A stretch of 64,000 bases of DNA from Panulirus ornatus (Eukaryota; Arthropoda; Malacostraca; Decapoda; Palinuridae): positions 8,063,002-8,127,001 of the forward strand of contig NC_092225.1 in assembly GCF_036320965.1 (NCBI RefSeq). The letters run 5' to 3'. The notes beneath the pieces are model-generated. The model searched no databases, had not been told where the DNA came from, and worked only from the letters and a program-made list of their open reading frames with translations. Position 1 is the stretch's first letter. Each line of letters starts with the position of its first letter. Position numbers and translations under genes: made by a program. Shown here piece after piece: positions 1 to 45,488 of this stretch.

Positions 1-98
1 AAAGCAAGAACGACTTCTGCCTCTTGGTGTCAGGTTGAAGTCGTCTTGAGATGTGTTGTGAAGATTGGACACCTCCTGTTGTGATGCAAAACACAAAT

Positions 99-268
<170 letters not shown>

Positions 269-272
<4 letters not shown>

Positions 273-480
273 CAGGGTGTCCCAAAAAATGTGCTCACTT
301 TTTGATAGGTACAACGGTGATAGATATACATACAGATAATTTCGACCTGCGACAAATACGTCTGTCCTGCATAAATGCTCCCACTAGCATAGCTTACTTC
401 CGAGAAAGGAGACTACCTGTTTTTTTTTTTTTTTGCGACTGGGATGAGAATGAAGCATGACTCATCAGAGCGAATGATCA
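269..480. other. Possible DNA-transposon terminus, unresolved
   Basis: Immediately after the TA array the sequence reads CAGGGTGTCCCAAAAAA. That resembles the termini of several TA-targeting transposons of arthropods. I could not find a matching inverted terminus nearby and no transposase is encoded, so this is a hint only. A run of 14 T follows near 421-434. Confidence 0.2.
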
Positions 481-602
481 GATCCCAGACACAGGGCTTG
501 GCCCGGTCTTCAGAAGGAGCGACGGAGTGAGTAATCTCATCCGGGAAAATCCAATGTGATTACGTGTTGCTAGTGACCGGAAATTAAGGTCAGGGGCAGA
601 TA

Positions 603-604
<2 letters not shown>

Positions 605-658
<54 letters not shown>
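605..658. repeat. (GT)n microsatellite
   Basis: About 27 uninterrupted GT units. The flanking sequence 480-1945 holds no recognisable gene; short open frames there have no family resemblance. Confidence 0.97.
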
Positions 659-659
<1 letters not shown>

Positions 660-661
<2 letters not shown>

Positions 662-1942
662 GATAGGTGATTCGTTCCAGGATATTCAAACCTACAAGAT
701 GATGACCGATGAGTCATATAATCATTATTCAGAACCTTGATTTAGTGTGGGTAGTGACTGACTGGGAATGAGTGATACGTCTGAACCATTGTGTGGTACC
801 AAGACTGAACTGCGTCACCGAGACTGATGTCATTGCCAAGGAATGAGTAATTTCATCTAACATTATTCTGACTCCAAATTGATAACACAATATTTCTGTT
901 CGGAAAAATAATTCTGATACGTAGAGACGTGGAACGAATATCCATACGTACAGTCGAGGACAGAAGTTCTGGCACACGACGCTTGACTGGGATGTCACGA
1001 GAAGTTGGAACAAAACTGTTGTTCAGCTTCGATCAAGCGCCCGGGGCTCTATGATTTCAGGTCTCAGAACTTTCGTCCAGGGCTGTTCCATGTGCCCCTT
1101 GCCAGATCCTGCCACATCCGAACCTCCGACAACCGTGAAACAAGGCTCCCCCCCACCCCCCACCCCACCCCTAATCTGCATACTTCGACTGGCGTCATAA
1201 TCTTCATAGTTTGTTTGTCTAAAGCCTGACACTGTAATTACATTTTGTTTTATATTCTCTTTCTCTATCAGTTCTGAGTAGATTACTTTACGATCATTCT
1301 TCCTTTAGCTTTTCTCCCACTTGTTAGAATTAGGATAAGTATATTGTTCTGTCTTGTTACATATTGATGAATGAATATCTTTATATCTATCACCGATACT
1401 TTAATTTATGGTTATCCTCTCAAGAATCTTAGATTAAAGTGTAAACCGCAAAAGTATATAGAAAGCAATTGATGAAGATAGTAAAGATATAGTTTAGATT
1501 GATGCTGTATTACATGATTGACTGGAACAGCGCTAATATTGTAAACAATTGTGATTTTGAAAGTCTGTCAGATATATTTGTATGAAAAAAAAGCTTTGGA
1601 TCTCATGATGCATTGTTTTGACTGGATTCAATTGTATCCGAATGTACAAAGATCCACAAAACCAGCTGGCCCGGTCTGTACTCCAGAGGAGTTTCACGTG
1701 AGGTCAAGTTGAACATTACGCTCCTCAGGTGCTGGTAGGGCAGGTGGAACCTTGTTCAGTGGGTAGTGAAGGTCAGGCGAGGATTCATGCTCGTCTTCTG
1801 ATTCATTTCTATACCTTCTGGCACTAATGTTGTTCTCACGGAAGAGGTTATGGGAAATGGACGACAGTTTGGGAAGATGATCTTTCATCAGCATTTTTTC
1901 CGACGAGGTCACGAAGGATTTGTCTACGGTGCTTTTGAGGAT

Positions 1943-1945
<3 letters not shown>
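660..1945. other. Non-coding sequence, nothing identified
   Basis: Mixed-composition sequence with a short C-rich patch (1149-1171). An 83-codon minus-strand frame at 1694-1945 has no motif I recognise and no splice or start context that would support it. Confidence 0.5.

Positions 1946-1988
<43 letters not shown>
1946..1988. repeat. (TA)n microsatellite
   Basis: About 21 TA units directly abutting the foldback retroelement that follows. Confidence 0.97.
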
Positions 1989-1989
<1 letters not shown>

Positions 1990-1991
<2 letters not shown>

Positions 1992-2332
1992 CATACTATT
2001 CGCCATTTCCCGCGATAGCGAGGTAGCGTTAAGAACAGAGGACTGGGCCTTTGAGGGAATATCCTCACCTGGCCCTCTTCTCTGTTCCTTCTTTTGGGAT
2101 TAAGAATACTTCCCACGTATTCCTTGCGTGTCGTAGAAGGCGACTAAAAGGGGAGGGAGCGGGGGGCTGGAAATCCTCCCCTCTCTTTTTTTTTTTTTTT
2201 TTTTTTTTAATTTTCCAAAAGAAGGAACAGAGGGGGCCAGGTGAGGATATTCCAAAAAAGGCCCAGTCCTCTGTTCTTAACGCTACCTCGCTAACGCGGG
2301 AAATGGCGAATAGTTTAAAAGAAAGAAAAATA
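1990..2332 (+). mobile_element. Foldback SINE-like element, copy 1
   Basis: The left arm (about 1990-2095) and the right arm (about 2212-2330) are inverted copies of each other. They share the segments around CTATTCGCCATTTCCCGCG and GAACAGAGGACTGGGCC. Between them lies a unique core (about 2100-2185) ending in a run of about 20 T. The right arm ends in an A-rich AAAGAAAG tail, so I take + as the element orientation. It encodes no protein. The right arm holds a stem-loop CTCGC-TAAC-GCGGG at 2287-2300 that is also found at the RTE LINE 3' end in this window. A second copy lies in inverse orientation at 15785-16010. A short (GT)n follows at 2335-2352. Non-autonomous retroelement status is inferred from the tail and the two copies. 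Confidence 0.75.
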
Positions 2333-2569
2333 ATGTGTGTGTGTGTGTGTGTAAATGATTTCATTGATCAACATTAGATATCTGACATATTCATAAGATA
2401 GCAACTTGACACACCAGAGACTTGACAGTCTTCTGCCTCTCCCCCAGCAGGGTGTGCTGTATGGGCGCTCATGGTGGTGGTGACATGGCGGGCGGTCGTG
2501 GTAGGGGGGGACCTGCCCCCACATCTGGCCTCTCTCCAGCCCAAGGGACGTGCCATCGACACTCACTCT

Positions 2570-3110
2570 TACTGTAAGTATACTTATATTGTGTAGTGAG
2601 TATACCTCTATGTAGTGTAAGTATACCTATGTGGTGTGGTGAATGTATGTTTTGTTTGGGTATACCTCTGCTGAGTTTTTCAAGGCCATGTTTATTGTAG
2701 GTAGACTACTGCAGTGCAGCGAGAGGACAGTTTACTGTAGGTAAACTACTGCGGTATAATGAAAGAACAGTTTACGGTCGGTATACTTTTGCAGTGTAGA
2801 GGATAGTCTTCTGTGGGTATACTTTTGCAGAGTAGTGATGTGAGTTTACTGTGGGTAAACCATTGTAGCGTACTGAGATGAGAGTTTACGGTGGTTACAC
2901 CTCTCCAATATGTTTAGGATACACTTTATTGTGGATACACATGTGTTTTGTTATAGAAGGTACAATTTATTGTGAGTTTTACTTTGCAACGTAGCAAACT
3001 AACAGTAAATGATAAGTATACCTCTGAAGTGTAGTGAGTGTACACTTTGTTATAAGTATATATTTGCAGTGTAGTGAGGGTAAAGCTTATTGCGGAAATC
3101 TTTTTTTTCA
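2570..3110. repeat. Degenerate tandem repeat, unit about 40-55 bp
   Basis: A loosely repeated pattern of the type GTTTACTGTGGGTATAC followed by TTTGCAGTGTAGTGAG recurs about ten times with many substitutions and indels. The short minus-strand frames across it are repeat-driven. Confidence 0.7.
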
Positions 3111-3264
3111 AAGAGGTTGCTTATGATCGTGGAAGAAAACTGAAACTCGTGGATTAGTGTGGTAGGAGTCGAAAAACGTAGAGATGTTTCAAAGCGTAAA
3201 GCCTGCAATCTTTGCATGCAATTAAGGAGACGCAAATAACATCATTCGTGGCATTATTCATCGA

Positions 3265-4150
3265 GTCTTTTTTTGAAACGTATCTATGGTACTGTTTTCA
3301 AGTTCTCTAACTTGGTAAATCCTTCCTCACAGTAACAATCGTGTTGAAGGAAAAGTATATCCTCTCATTCGAAGTGCAAACCTTTTTTCATTAAGATTAT
3401 TATAACCCAAACTACGAGTGAAATCAAACGAATCTACAAGAAACTTATTGCATTGATATTATCTAAGTCTTTGTTAATTTCGATTACGTGCGTTAAATCA
3501 CCTCTTAACCTTCTATTTTCTCTCCTAGAATCATCTTGGTAACTCCCCTCTGCACTGTCTACATTTTGTATTTTTTAAGTAGAACGACCGAAACTGAACA
3601 CAGTATTCAAGATGGAGACGCACCAGTGACTTGTAAAGGGTGAGACGATTTCCCTTGACTTGAATATCATGTTTGCCATTAAATTGCTTCTTTGTACTGC
3701 TTATTTGGCATCAGGTCGCACAGGAATATTACATCTGATTCCTTTTACTATTCTGCGTTTCGTGTCTCAACAGACTATGTACTGTAACCTAACTTTTCAT
3801 ATTGTCACCCGACGTCTAAAACAGCGGCTATCGGTATACAAATCCATTTACCACCTTTGTGCCCAGTCCATTAGTTTGCCTACGTCAGTTTGAAGCTGCA
3901 GACGTTCAAGTTTAGTTGCTAATTTGCTTCATAACTTAGTAGTGTCTGCGTATTGCAGTATCCTACGATGCAGCCCCTTATGCATATCACTAACATGTAC
4001 ATAAGAAAGAGAACCGGTTCCAAGATTGCTCCTAGCACAACACCACTTGTTACGTTAAACCATCATGAAGCTTCACCATCAGTCATTACTCTCTACAGCC
4101 AGTCAAGCAATTTCCCAGCCCTCAAAGTACAACCCCATCTACACCATGTG
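3265..4150 (-). mobile_element. CR1-like LINE fragment (RT C-terminal half), decayed
   Basis: Read on the minus strand, stretches match CR1-clade reverse transcriptase. The order is a degraded motif B (V-T-S-G-V-x-L-G-x-x-L-x-P-V-L-F, near 4055-4010), a degraded Y-A-D-T region near 3950, then LQTDVGKLMDWAQRW (near 3895-3850). Further on come KSREIVSP (near 3660) and RRLRGDLTHVIEINKDLDNINA (near 3510-3450), typical of the region just before the C-terminus. Several frameshifts and stops make it non-functional. It is related to the copies at 23775-25010 (same strand) and 9850-10345 (opposite strand). Confidence 0.75.
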
Positions 4151-4152
4151 AC

Positions 4153-4257
4153 TTAAGAGAGAGTTAGGTAACACGTTTGAGGAAAGGAACCTCGATCTTC
4201 TGGCTCTGAGGGAAACAAAGCTCAAGGCTAAGGTAGAAGAATGGTTTGGGAATGTTG
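4153..4257 (+). mobile_element. RTE LINE fragment: start of the endonuclease domain
   Basis: This segment aligns with the beginning of the full RTE ORF at 42360-42270 (-). The encoded [19 protein letters not shown] matches its FEERNLDVLALSETKLKGK, which carries the catalytic Glu. It stops abruptly at 4257, followed by about 70 bp of other sequence and a (TA)n array before the RT part resumes. Confidence 0.8.
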
Positions 4258-4326
4258 TCCAGTCTTCGTTCATTGATTGTTATTCACATAATCCTGGGTT
4301 CGAGCCCAAAACATATAATAATAAGA
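4258..4326 (+). other. tRNA-like B-box fragment
   Basis: Contains CCTGGGTTCGAGCCCAAAAC, whose core GGTTCGAGCCC is a perfect RNA polymerase III B box with T-stem-like flanks. No A box or acceptor stem pairs with it, so it looks like the 3' half of a tRNA or tRNA-derived SINE caught between two LINE pieces. Confidence 0.35.
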
Positions 4327-4327
4327 T

Positions 4328-6830
<2,503 letters not shown>

Positions 6831-7609
6831 CTGTCTGTTTAGTGTAATGTTTTATTGATCTATTCAGAAAAAAACAGTGAAATGATTACTGCTTTGTGAT
6901 TTACATCTGTATAATATAGGACTGGGAGTATGATTGAGGTGTGTTAGCTTTCATGAACGACGGTAAAGTAAATGGAGAGAGTGTATATTCTGGTACAGGT
7001 GCTGTGGTTTTCCTTCCCTGATTATACGTTTGCATCCACACATACAAATCCTAAACATATATACAGGTTAGGATTTCAGGAGCGGCATTTTCTTTTCTGT
7101 GGGTATGAGGGTTAGCACCAGGTTCTTAGGTGTAAAGCAACGGTCGCGAGTGAGAACACAGATGCTCTACATTATACTTTGTCGACAAGAGTCAGGAGGA
7201 AGACTGCCGAACAGGAGAGCTTATGTGTCTATGAATTTTCGTTGCGAAAATAGATGTCTAGCTGTTCGAATCCCATCCTTGCGTTCTGTACCGAATGCTT
7301 TGTAAACCACCAGGCTTGCCATCACTAGTCTGATATACCCTGTGCCAATGATTATGATTACCTGCACACAGTAAGGCCAGTGTCTAGTGATGCATCACCA
7401 AAACCTAGATACCTCGCTGATGACAGGTCTCGAGTCGCACGCGTCTGCTCTGATGACTTACAGAAAATCTTGTGTTAAAACTTGCCTCTTTACACGGTTG
7501 CTCCTGACACACACTGGACGGCAGTGCATCCTCAACTTCCGCTATGTTGCCCTTTTTATCATGACTGTCTCTCCCTTCAGTCCTGCTGACGGTATGGCCC
7601 TGGCATTAT
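6831..7609. other. Non-coding sequence, nothing identified
   Basis: Ordinary AT-moderate sequence without recognisable coding, repeat or RNA features. Confidence 0.5.
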
Positions 7610-7990
7610 CACACTGGAATCCAGAGAGTGTGATCCAGAGAGCAAGCGTAGTGCAGACTCAGAGGGATCCATAGACCCAAAGGATCCAGCGGAGATTTCA
7701 GGAAAGATAGTGTTTTCAGAGATCCAGGTTGTTCCAGAAGCCCAAAGTGTTCCAGAGACCCAGTGTGGTCCAGAGACCTTGAGTAACACCGAGAGACCAG
7801 AGTGATCCATAAACCCTAGGATGACTGACAGACCCAGAAAGTCATGGTGACCCTGAGGCGCAATGAGCCCTAACGACCCCAGGTGTTTAAGAGACCAAGA
7901 GTATATCAGAGATCCATAATGATCCAGGGACCTAGAGTCGTCCAACATCATTGGATGGACCAGAATTACCCAGAGACCAGACTCTTGCGG
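7610..7990. repeat. Degenerate tandem repeat with GATCCAGAGACC core
   Basis: Variants of GATCCAGAGACCCA recur every roughly 20-25 bp, about 15 times. The unit has drifted strongly. The 172-codon minus-strand frame (7577-8095) is a by-product of this repeat. Confidence 0.65.
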
Positions 7991-8616
7991 AGAAAGGCAA
8001 GCGAGCGGGACCATCATGGAGGTTGTTATGCACTTCGGCCACCACGTTTGTTCGTACGTTGGTGTGTCTCCTGCTCTGGTGCTGGGTGTAGCCACATCAC
8101 CGCGACTGACCTGACTCCGAATTTATACACTTTTCCTGCTGTCAAGGTGTCAATGATATTCTGCATTTAGCTTCGAAGAAAATGTTAATCTTTATTAAAA
8201 ACGATTTTTTAATTTCATTATGGTAGTGGACCCATTTGCCTTTTGACATTCTTCGAAATAATAGTTTGCGATAAGATATATTTTTACGATTTTCATTTAT
8301 TCATGTGACTGGCACTCTGTCCACGTCATCCACAGTGAGTCGATAGAAATCATGTATAAATGATAACGCATGAAATGATAAGAACTTCGTGGAAAATGTC
8401 TTAACCCACATAGGTACATGAAGTAGATAAGAATGAACACACACAAGTAGATACGTGAATTAGCACAAGCAGTTGTTATACGTAACTATACAAGATTACT
8501 GCGTAGTAAACCACTCATGAACTGGTACTGCAGTACACAGGGGAAAGCGGGCCAATGACACAATACTGACCCAAAAGCGACGACGCTCTATACAAGACCG
8601 ACATTGTGTTCATGTG

Positions 8617-8620
<4 letters not shown>
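7991..8620. other. Non-coding sequence, nothing identified
   Basis: No motif, repeat or conserved coding segment recognised. Confidence 0.5.

Positions 8621-8648
<28 letters not shown>
8621..8648. repeat. (GT)n microsatellite
   Basis: About 13 GT units. Confidence 0.95.
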
Positions 8649-9394
8649 ATCGCTGGACTGGGCTTGTATCAATAATGTCGTGTGTCTTGTTGTCATGGCA
8701 TTGTTTCTTTCATTGGTAATACTCTCTTGAGCCTTTGTTAGGATGATAATGTTGCAGTCTATGGTAATACTGTCTTGAGCCTTTGTTATGATAATACCGT
8801 TTCCCTCCTATGGTGCTCCTTTGTTATGTCTTGCTATGATAATACACTTTCACTTTGTTATAATTTTGTCGTGCGTTTTGCTCTGGTAACGTTGCTCTCT
8901 TTCTCTAAAACATGGCGGGAGGAATTATTCGAACGTGGTGGGGTTAATAGGGTCTTTATGTTATTATAGGCGTGGGTGTGTGTGTTACCATGTGCCGGTG
9001 GGTGTAGGTGAGTGTAGGTCTTTGTAAGCAGTAGTTAGTGGTGTGTGTTGGTGGGTGTACGTGGTGGCCGGTGATAGTATTGGTATACTCGTGAGTGTAG
9101 ATGATTGTGCGTGGTTGTGATTGGGTTCAACTGAGTGCATGTTTGAGCATATTATGAATGGGATCAGTTGTTAGTCACTTTAAGTGGGTGTTGGTAAGCG
9201 TACGTCAGGGCGAACTTAGGCGAGTCAGTGTATGTTTTGGTGACTGTGCGTGAGGGTATGTGATAACCATTCTTGTGTTACAGGAAAGAGTTTTACTCTC
9301 GTGTTGCCCCGCCTCTCAAACCTCGTCCGTATACCATGTATACTCTGTATATGTGTCTGAGGGTGTTGGTGAGACAATGAGGGTCCTCGGAGGT
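8649..9394. repeat. Low-complexity G/T-rich sequence
   Basis: The segment 8680-8880 repeats TATGGTAATACTGTCTTGAGCC-like pieces about three times. From 8970 to 9260 the sequence is a drifting series of GTGGGTGTAGGTGAGTGTAG-like units. No gene is seen. Confidence 0.5.
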
Positions 9395-9470
9395 GGTGTG
9401 TGTGTGTGTGTGTATAACTACTACTTTGTAGTTATCCACTTGTATGCTAGAGGGAGGGAGTTCTACGCTC
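9395..9470 (-). mobile_element. CR1-like LINE 3' end with (AC)n tail, minus strand
   Basis: On the minus strand it reads GTAGAACTCCCTCCC, then a CTAGCATACAAGTGG segment, then GTTATACACACAC. The same layout recurs at 9690-9789 and 61075-61163. At the latter place it directly follows a CR1-like C-terminal coding segment, which identifies it as that family's 3' UTR and tail. Confidence 0.6.
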
Positions 9471-9473
9471 GTG

Positions 9474-9660
9474 GGGCCCTACCGTGTGGTGTAGAGGTTA
9501 GCATTACTGACTATGAGGCAGCACGGGACAGCCTGGGGTCAAACCCACAGAGGTTCGAATTCAGGGCGTGATAGTTACCCCACACCCAACCCAGGTGTTC
9601 ATCCCTCTCTCGGGGCTGGTCAGTAACTGGGTACCTGGCTTAAGCTAGAATGTCGCGTAC
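9474..9660 (+). mobile_element. tRNA-derived SINE, copy 1
   Basis: An A box TGGTGTAGAGG (9487-9497) and a B box GGTTCGAATTC (9552-9562) are in tRNA-like spacing with a small insertion. A body follows that includes CCCAGGTGTTCATCC and AACTGGGTACCTGGCT. The body is shared with the copy at 15388-15562. RNA polymerase III transcription is expected for such elements. It lies between two oppositely oriented CR1 3' ends. Confidence 0.8.
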
Positions 9661-9689
9661 ATACATACATGTATACTAGTTTAGGAGAC

Positions 9690-9744
9690 TGGGCAACAGA
9701 CGTGTAAAACTTTCTTCTCCTAACAAACAAATAGAAATCACACA

Positions 9745-9789
<45 letters not shown>
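9690..9789 (+). mobile_element. CR1-like LINE 3' end with (AC)n tail, plus strand
   Basis: GTGTAAAACTTTCTTCTCC followed by ACAAATAGAAATCACACAC and about 25 AC units. It has the same arrangement as the 3' ends at 61075-61163 and, inverted, 9395-9470. Confidence 0.6.
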
Positions 9790-9792
<3 letters not shown>

Positions 9793-9849
9793 TGAAGAAC
9801 TCCCTCCGTGTGCAGGACTCTATACATGAAGGAAACTCCACGTATCGCC

Positions 9850-10345
9850 AGCGTTACACATCTGGAGTATTGTGACACGGCAAAATTATCTGCTGGCAAA
9901 TATCACAATCAGATCTAAGTTTGAGGTTAATGAAGTGTTAAGTAAGTTATCCAGGATAGATATTGGACCAAAACTGGACTATGCCTCTTAAATCTAGTCA
10001 CTGAATCCAAAGAAGCATAAAGATTTGATTGCGATGGTCAGGAGAAGGGCAGCTAAGATGAAACCTGAATTAAGAGAGCTGAGCTACAGTGAGAATTTGC
10101 CCACTGTGGAGGGGGGAAGAGAGAAGGATGACCTGATTACAACGCTCACGTTTCTGAATCATTTGGACAACGTTGACAGCGAACGGATCCTTATGAGATG
10201 CAGTCCTGGTGAAACGACAGGCCAGCGCAAGAATCTGGCTAGAAAGAATGTACAGAAATACTACATTAATGTACCGGTGTTGGGCGGTTGGACGACTCAA
10301 CAAGGCAGCGGTGAATCCGAGTTGTTTGTAAGGGTTTAAAAGCTA
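9850..10345 (+). mobile_element. CR1-like LINE fragment (C-terminal RT extension)
   Basis: The plus-strand frame at 10025-10339 encodes MVRRRAAKMKPELRELSYS, then GREKDDLITTLTFLNHLDNV. This is the characteristic RVQRRATKMIPxLxxLSYExRL / RRxRGDxIxxxKIL segment near the C-terminus of CR1-clade reverse transcriptases. The upstream part (from 9853) still shows LEYCDTAK, where LEYC is the conserved piece, but with stops. It is a decayed, 5'-truncated copy and not a host gene. Confidence 0.75.
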
Positions 10346-12444
10346 GGAGAGGCGTAGGATGTCAGATGGGTGGTTCCGCGAGCTGAGAGTCCTCCCCATA
10401 CCTTACAAATAAGTAATTACTCTTGCGCCTGCAAATGCGCATGCACATACGCAAACACACATGCACATACGCGAACACACATGCACATACGCAAACATAG
10501 ATACACCTGCAAACACACGTACACTGACATCTGACGTCACACGCCCGGCAGGACACAGGTGGCTGTACACCACCCACAACTCCAGACCACAGACATGTGC
10601 AGCGACCGCTCATCACTGGCGGGCGCGCCGTGTGTCGTGCAAGGAGCGTTAATGTGTAGTATTCCCTCTGCCTCCATCCCATTGGCTCTGTTATAACCCC
10701 CGCACTCTTGCCCCAACTACCACTGTTATTACCTTCAACCTTCCACTACCCTGCTTGGATCTGACCTGAAGTAAGATCCCATTATTTTTTTCTTTTTACC
10801 AACTCGTTTGTGGCCACCAAGGATGATAATTTGTGTAAATACGTTGACCTCGCGAAGGTAACACGTACAGCCTGGCCACAACAGTTGCCAATGACCGATT
10901 ATTACCAGTTTTGATTGACGGCCTTTGCTAAGGTGACGAGGAACTTGTGTCGTGTGTACCGCAAATGAACAGAGTGACGAGCAATTGTCGTTACTCAGTT
11001 GGTACCCGAAATGCAATCATATTGCTGCTGTAAATATTCTTGAAAGGCAGAGAGGATATAAGACACTGAAAGATGAGAAATATTTCGTTTTTTCACCTCA
11101 ATGTGAATGTGTCATGATTACAGGGAAAATGAAGGTAGACCAGAGTATCATAAGTTCTCATAGTCGAAAGAGGTTTAGTGCTACATACACTTTGATGTAG
11201 TTCAGAGTGGTTGCAGCGGTTGGTACGCACGTGGACTCACACACCACAATGATTCTTGAGCAACACCCAAAACTAGTGTGGTGGCAAGCCTGTGCGAGAC
11301 TGAGGGCGCTTGAAGTGAGGAATGATTTTGATACGAGACTACGCTTCTTGTTGAACCAATTCACTTGAGGCTCAGAAGTGTCACCAGAAGTGTCAGAAGT
11401 GGCTTTTGTAGGAGATTACAAACGAATAAGAGTCCAAGTGTGATTCGGGAGGAGGATAGAAGCACTTGAGTGCAAAGTAAGTGTCGATAAAGACGAAAGG
11501 ACGGTCCCTAAATGTGTATAGAGGGACGGTCACCAGACAACAATAGACGTAAAGGACAAGATAGAATCGGCTGAAGGAAGGCGCAAGGACGATCACCAAT
11601 CCAACTGGAGGAAGATTCAAGAGTAGCTACCAGTCTAGTGTGGTGCTGGAGGAAGATACATGGCGAGTCACCGATGTAGAGTGGTGGTGGTGGAGGAATT
11701 TACCAGAGTAGCCACCTGTCGAGGATTGTGCTGGAGGAAGACCTAATCATTTAATTCTTTCTGAGTCTTGATCCTCACCACGTGCTCCAAACATCCTGAG
11801 ACCAGAATGTTACATGCTCATCTGATATATGAACGTTACTTAATGGTAGAGGGTGTCTAATCAAGTGTTTGTGCGCTTCCTCTTACTCGGGGCTCAGCAA
11901 TTAGAAGAGTGCAGATAGGCACTAGACATATGTCCCTTCATGATTAAGTATATCAAGTATTGAAGCTTCCGTATGAAGAATGTAACAGGATCAGTGAACC
12001 ACATGACGTCACTGTGAAATGTTCGGCTCTAATTACTGTTGCCGCTTTGACTTCCTCGGAGATGTTATTCACCTGAATTTAAAAGGAATTTGGTGGACAC
12101 ACAGAAGAACGCTATGTCTTTGACTGGGGTAAATCGATCCTTTTAGAGAGACACAGGACCCAAAACAAGACAGAAAATGCAACAATAGGCACAACGACTC
12201 ATTGCAAATGGTGAAAATACTTAGGGAATTCGGAGATTGTATCCACCATTCGTATCGAGTGAACGACTTTATGAAAAGATTCTAAGCTTATATAATGAGC
12301 TCAACTATGTAACATATATTGTCATACTTAATCGGCAACTCAGGGTTTGACAGAATCCAGTTATCCTCACTTCATTTGTTTTCGTTACCTCTCATAAGAT
12401 GGGCAATGCGCTCGGCAAAATAAGATAGCATATGTAACCAGCAA

Positions 12445-12448
<4 letters not shown>
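10346..12448. other. Non-coding sequence with a short 20-bp tandem repeat
   Basis: At 10433-10510 a unit close to ATGCACATACGCAAACACAC repeats about 3.5 times. A second loosely repetitive stretch (11560-11740) repeats GGAGGAAGATNCA-like pieces. No coding exon or RNA gene was recognised in the rest. Confidence 0.5.

Positions 12449-12491
<43 letters not shown>
12449..12491. repeat. (AC)n microsatellite
   Basis: About 21 AC units in what is probably the intron upstream of the first visible protease exon. Confidence 0.96.
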
Positions 12492-12494
<3 letters not shown>

Positions 12495-12969
12495 ATCATT
12501 CTAGTTCCCTTGTGTTTCCAGTGTTCTACTTTAAAGTCAGATTATTACATGTCTGTGACATTTGGTAGTTGATTTATGTTACGACTTAAGACTTACTGTG
12601 ATGAAAAAAGTATGATTTACGTAAAGTTGAAGAATAATGCATAAAGGGCATGTTTAGATTTTGGTGCTAATATTCATTATGTATGAATGTGATAATCATA
12701 TGTTTACGGTATAACTCATACACTTTTGTATTTCTAGCACTGCTTCTTCTGCCAGGGCTGTTCTTTCAGCATCATTTCCATTGCTGCATGTGTCGCCTTT
12801 CTCTCTGGTATTAGCAGAATACAATTTTTCCAGACACTTTTAAGACCTCTGACACCAGAGGTGTTTGTCTCCATCCCTCACACGAAGTATACATGGTTGT
12901 TTTATATACACCTCGAGCTGCAAAAATGACTCTGGGTCTGCTAAACGACCAGTTTCTCTTCTTTCACAG

Positions 12970-45345
<32,376 letters not shown>

Positions 45346-45407
45346 TGAGCCACCCCAGCGGCAGAAGTCAATATAGAGAGCACAAAAGCCTGCAGTTGAT
45401 GTCCATG

Positions 45408-45488
45408 AATAAATTACCTTACGAAGTGTAGTAGATTAATGCAAGAGATGGGTTCTGTGTAAGGATAGGAAACTGATAAAGTAATAAA
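45408..45488 (+). promoter_or_regulatory. Polyadenylation signals of the protease gene
   Basis: AATAAA at 45408-45413 (63 bases after the stop) and again at 45483-45488. Either could end the transcript; actual use is not visible from sequence. Confidence 0.6.

Noticed and set aside
1694..1945. 83-codon minus-strand frame as a host exon
   Set aside because: No splice-site context or recognisable domain could be attached to it.
7577..8095. 172-codon minus-strand frame
   Set aside because: Covers the degenerate GATCCAGAGACC repeat; no protein motif.
9474..9562. Functional tRNA gene
   Set aside because: A and B boxes are present but no acceptor-stem pairing; the shared non-tRNA body with the 15388 copy makes it a SINE.
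12738..12926. Open stretch after TTTCTAG encoding SIISIAACVAFLSGI, considered as the missing transmembrane exon of the protease
   Set aside because: No donor with the needed phase 1 fits, the frame choice is arbitrary and no similarity to the family's N-terminus is visible.
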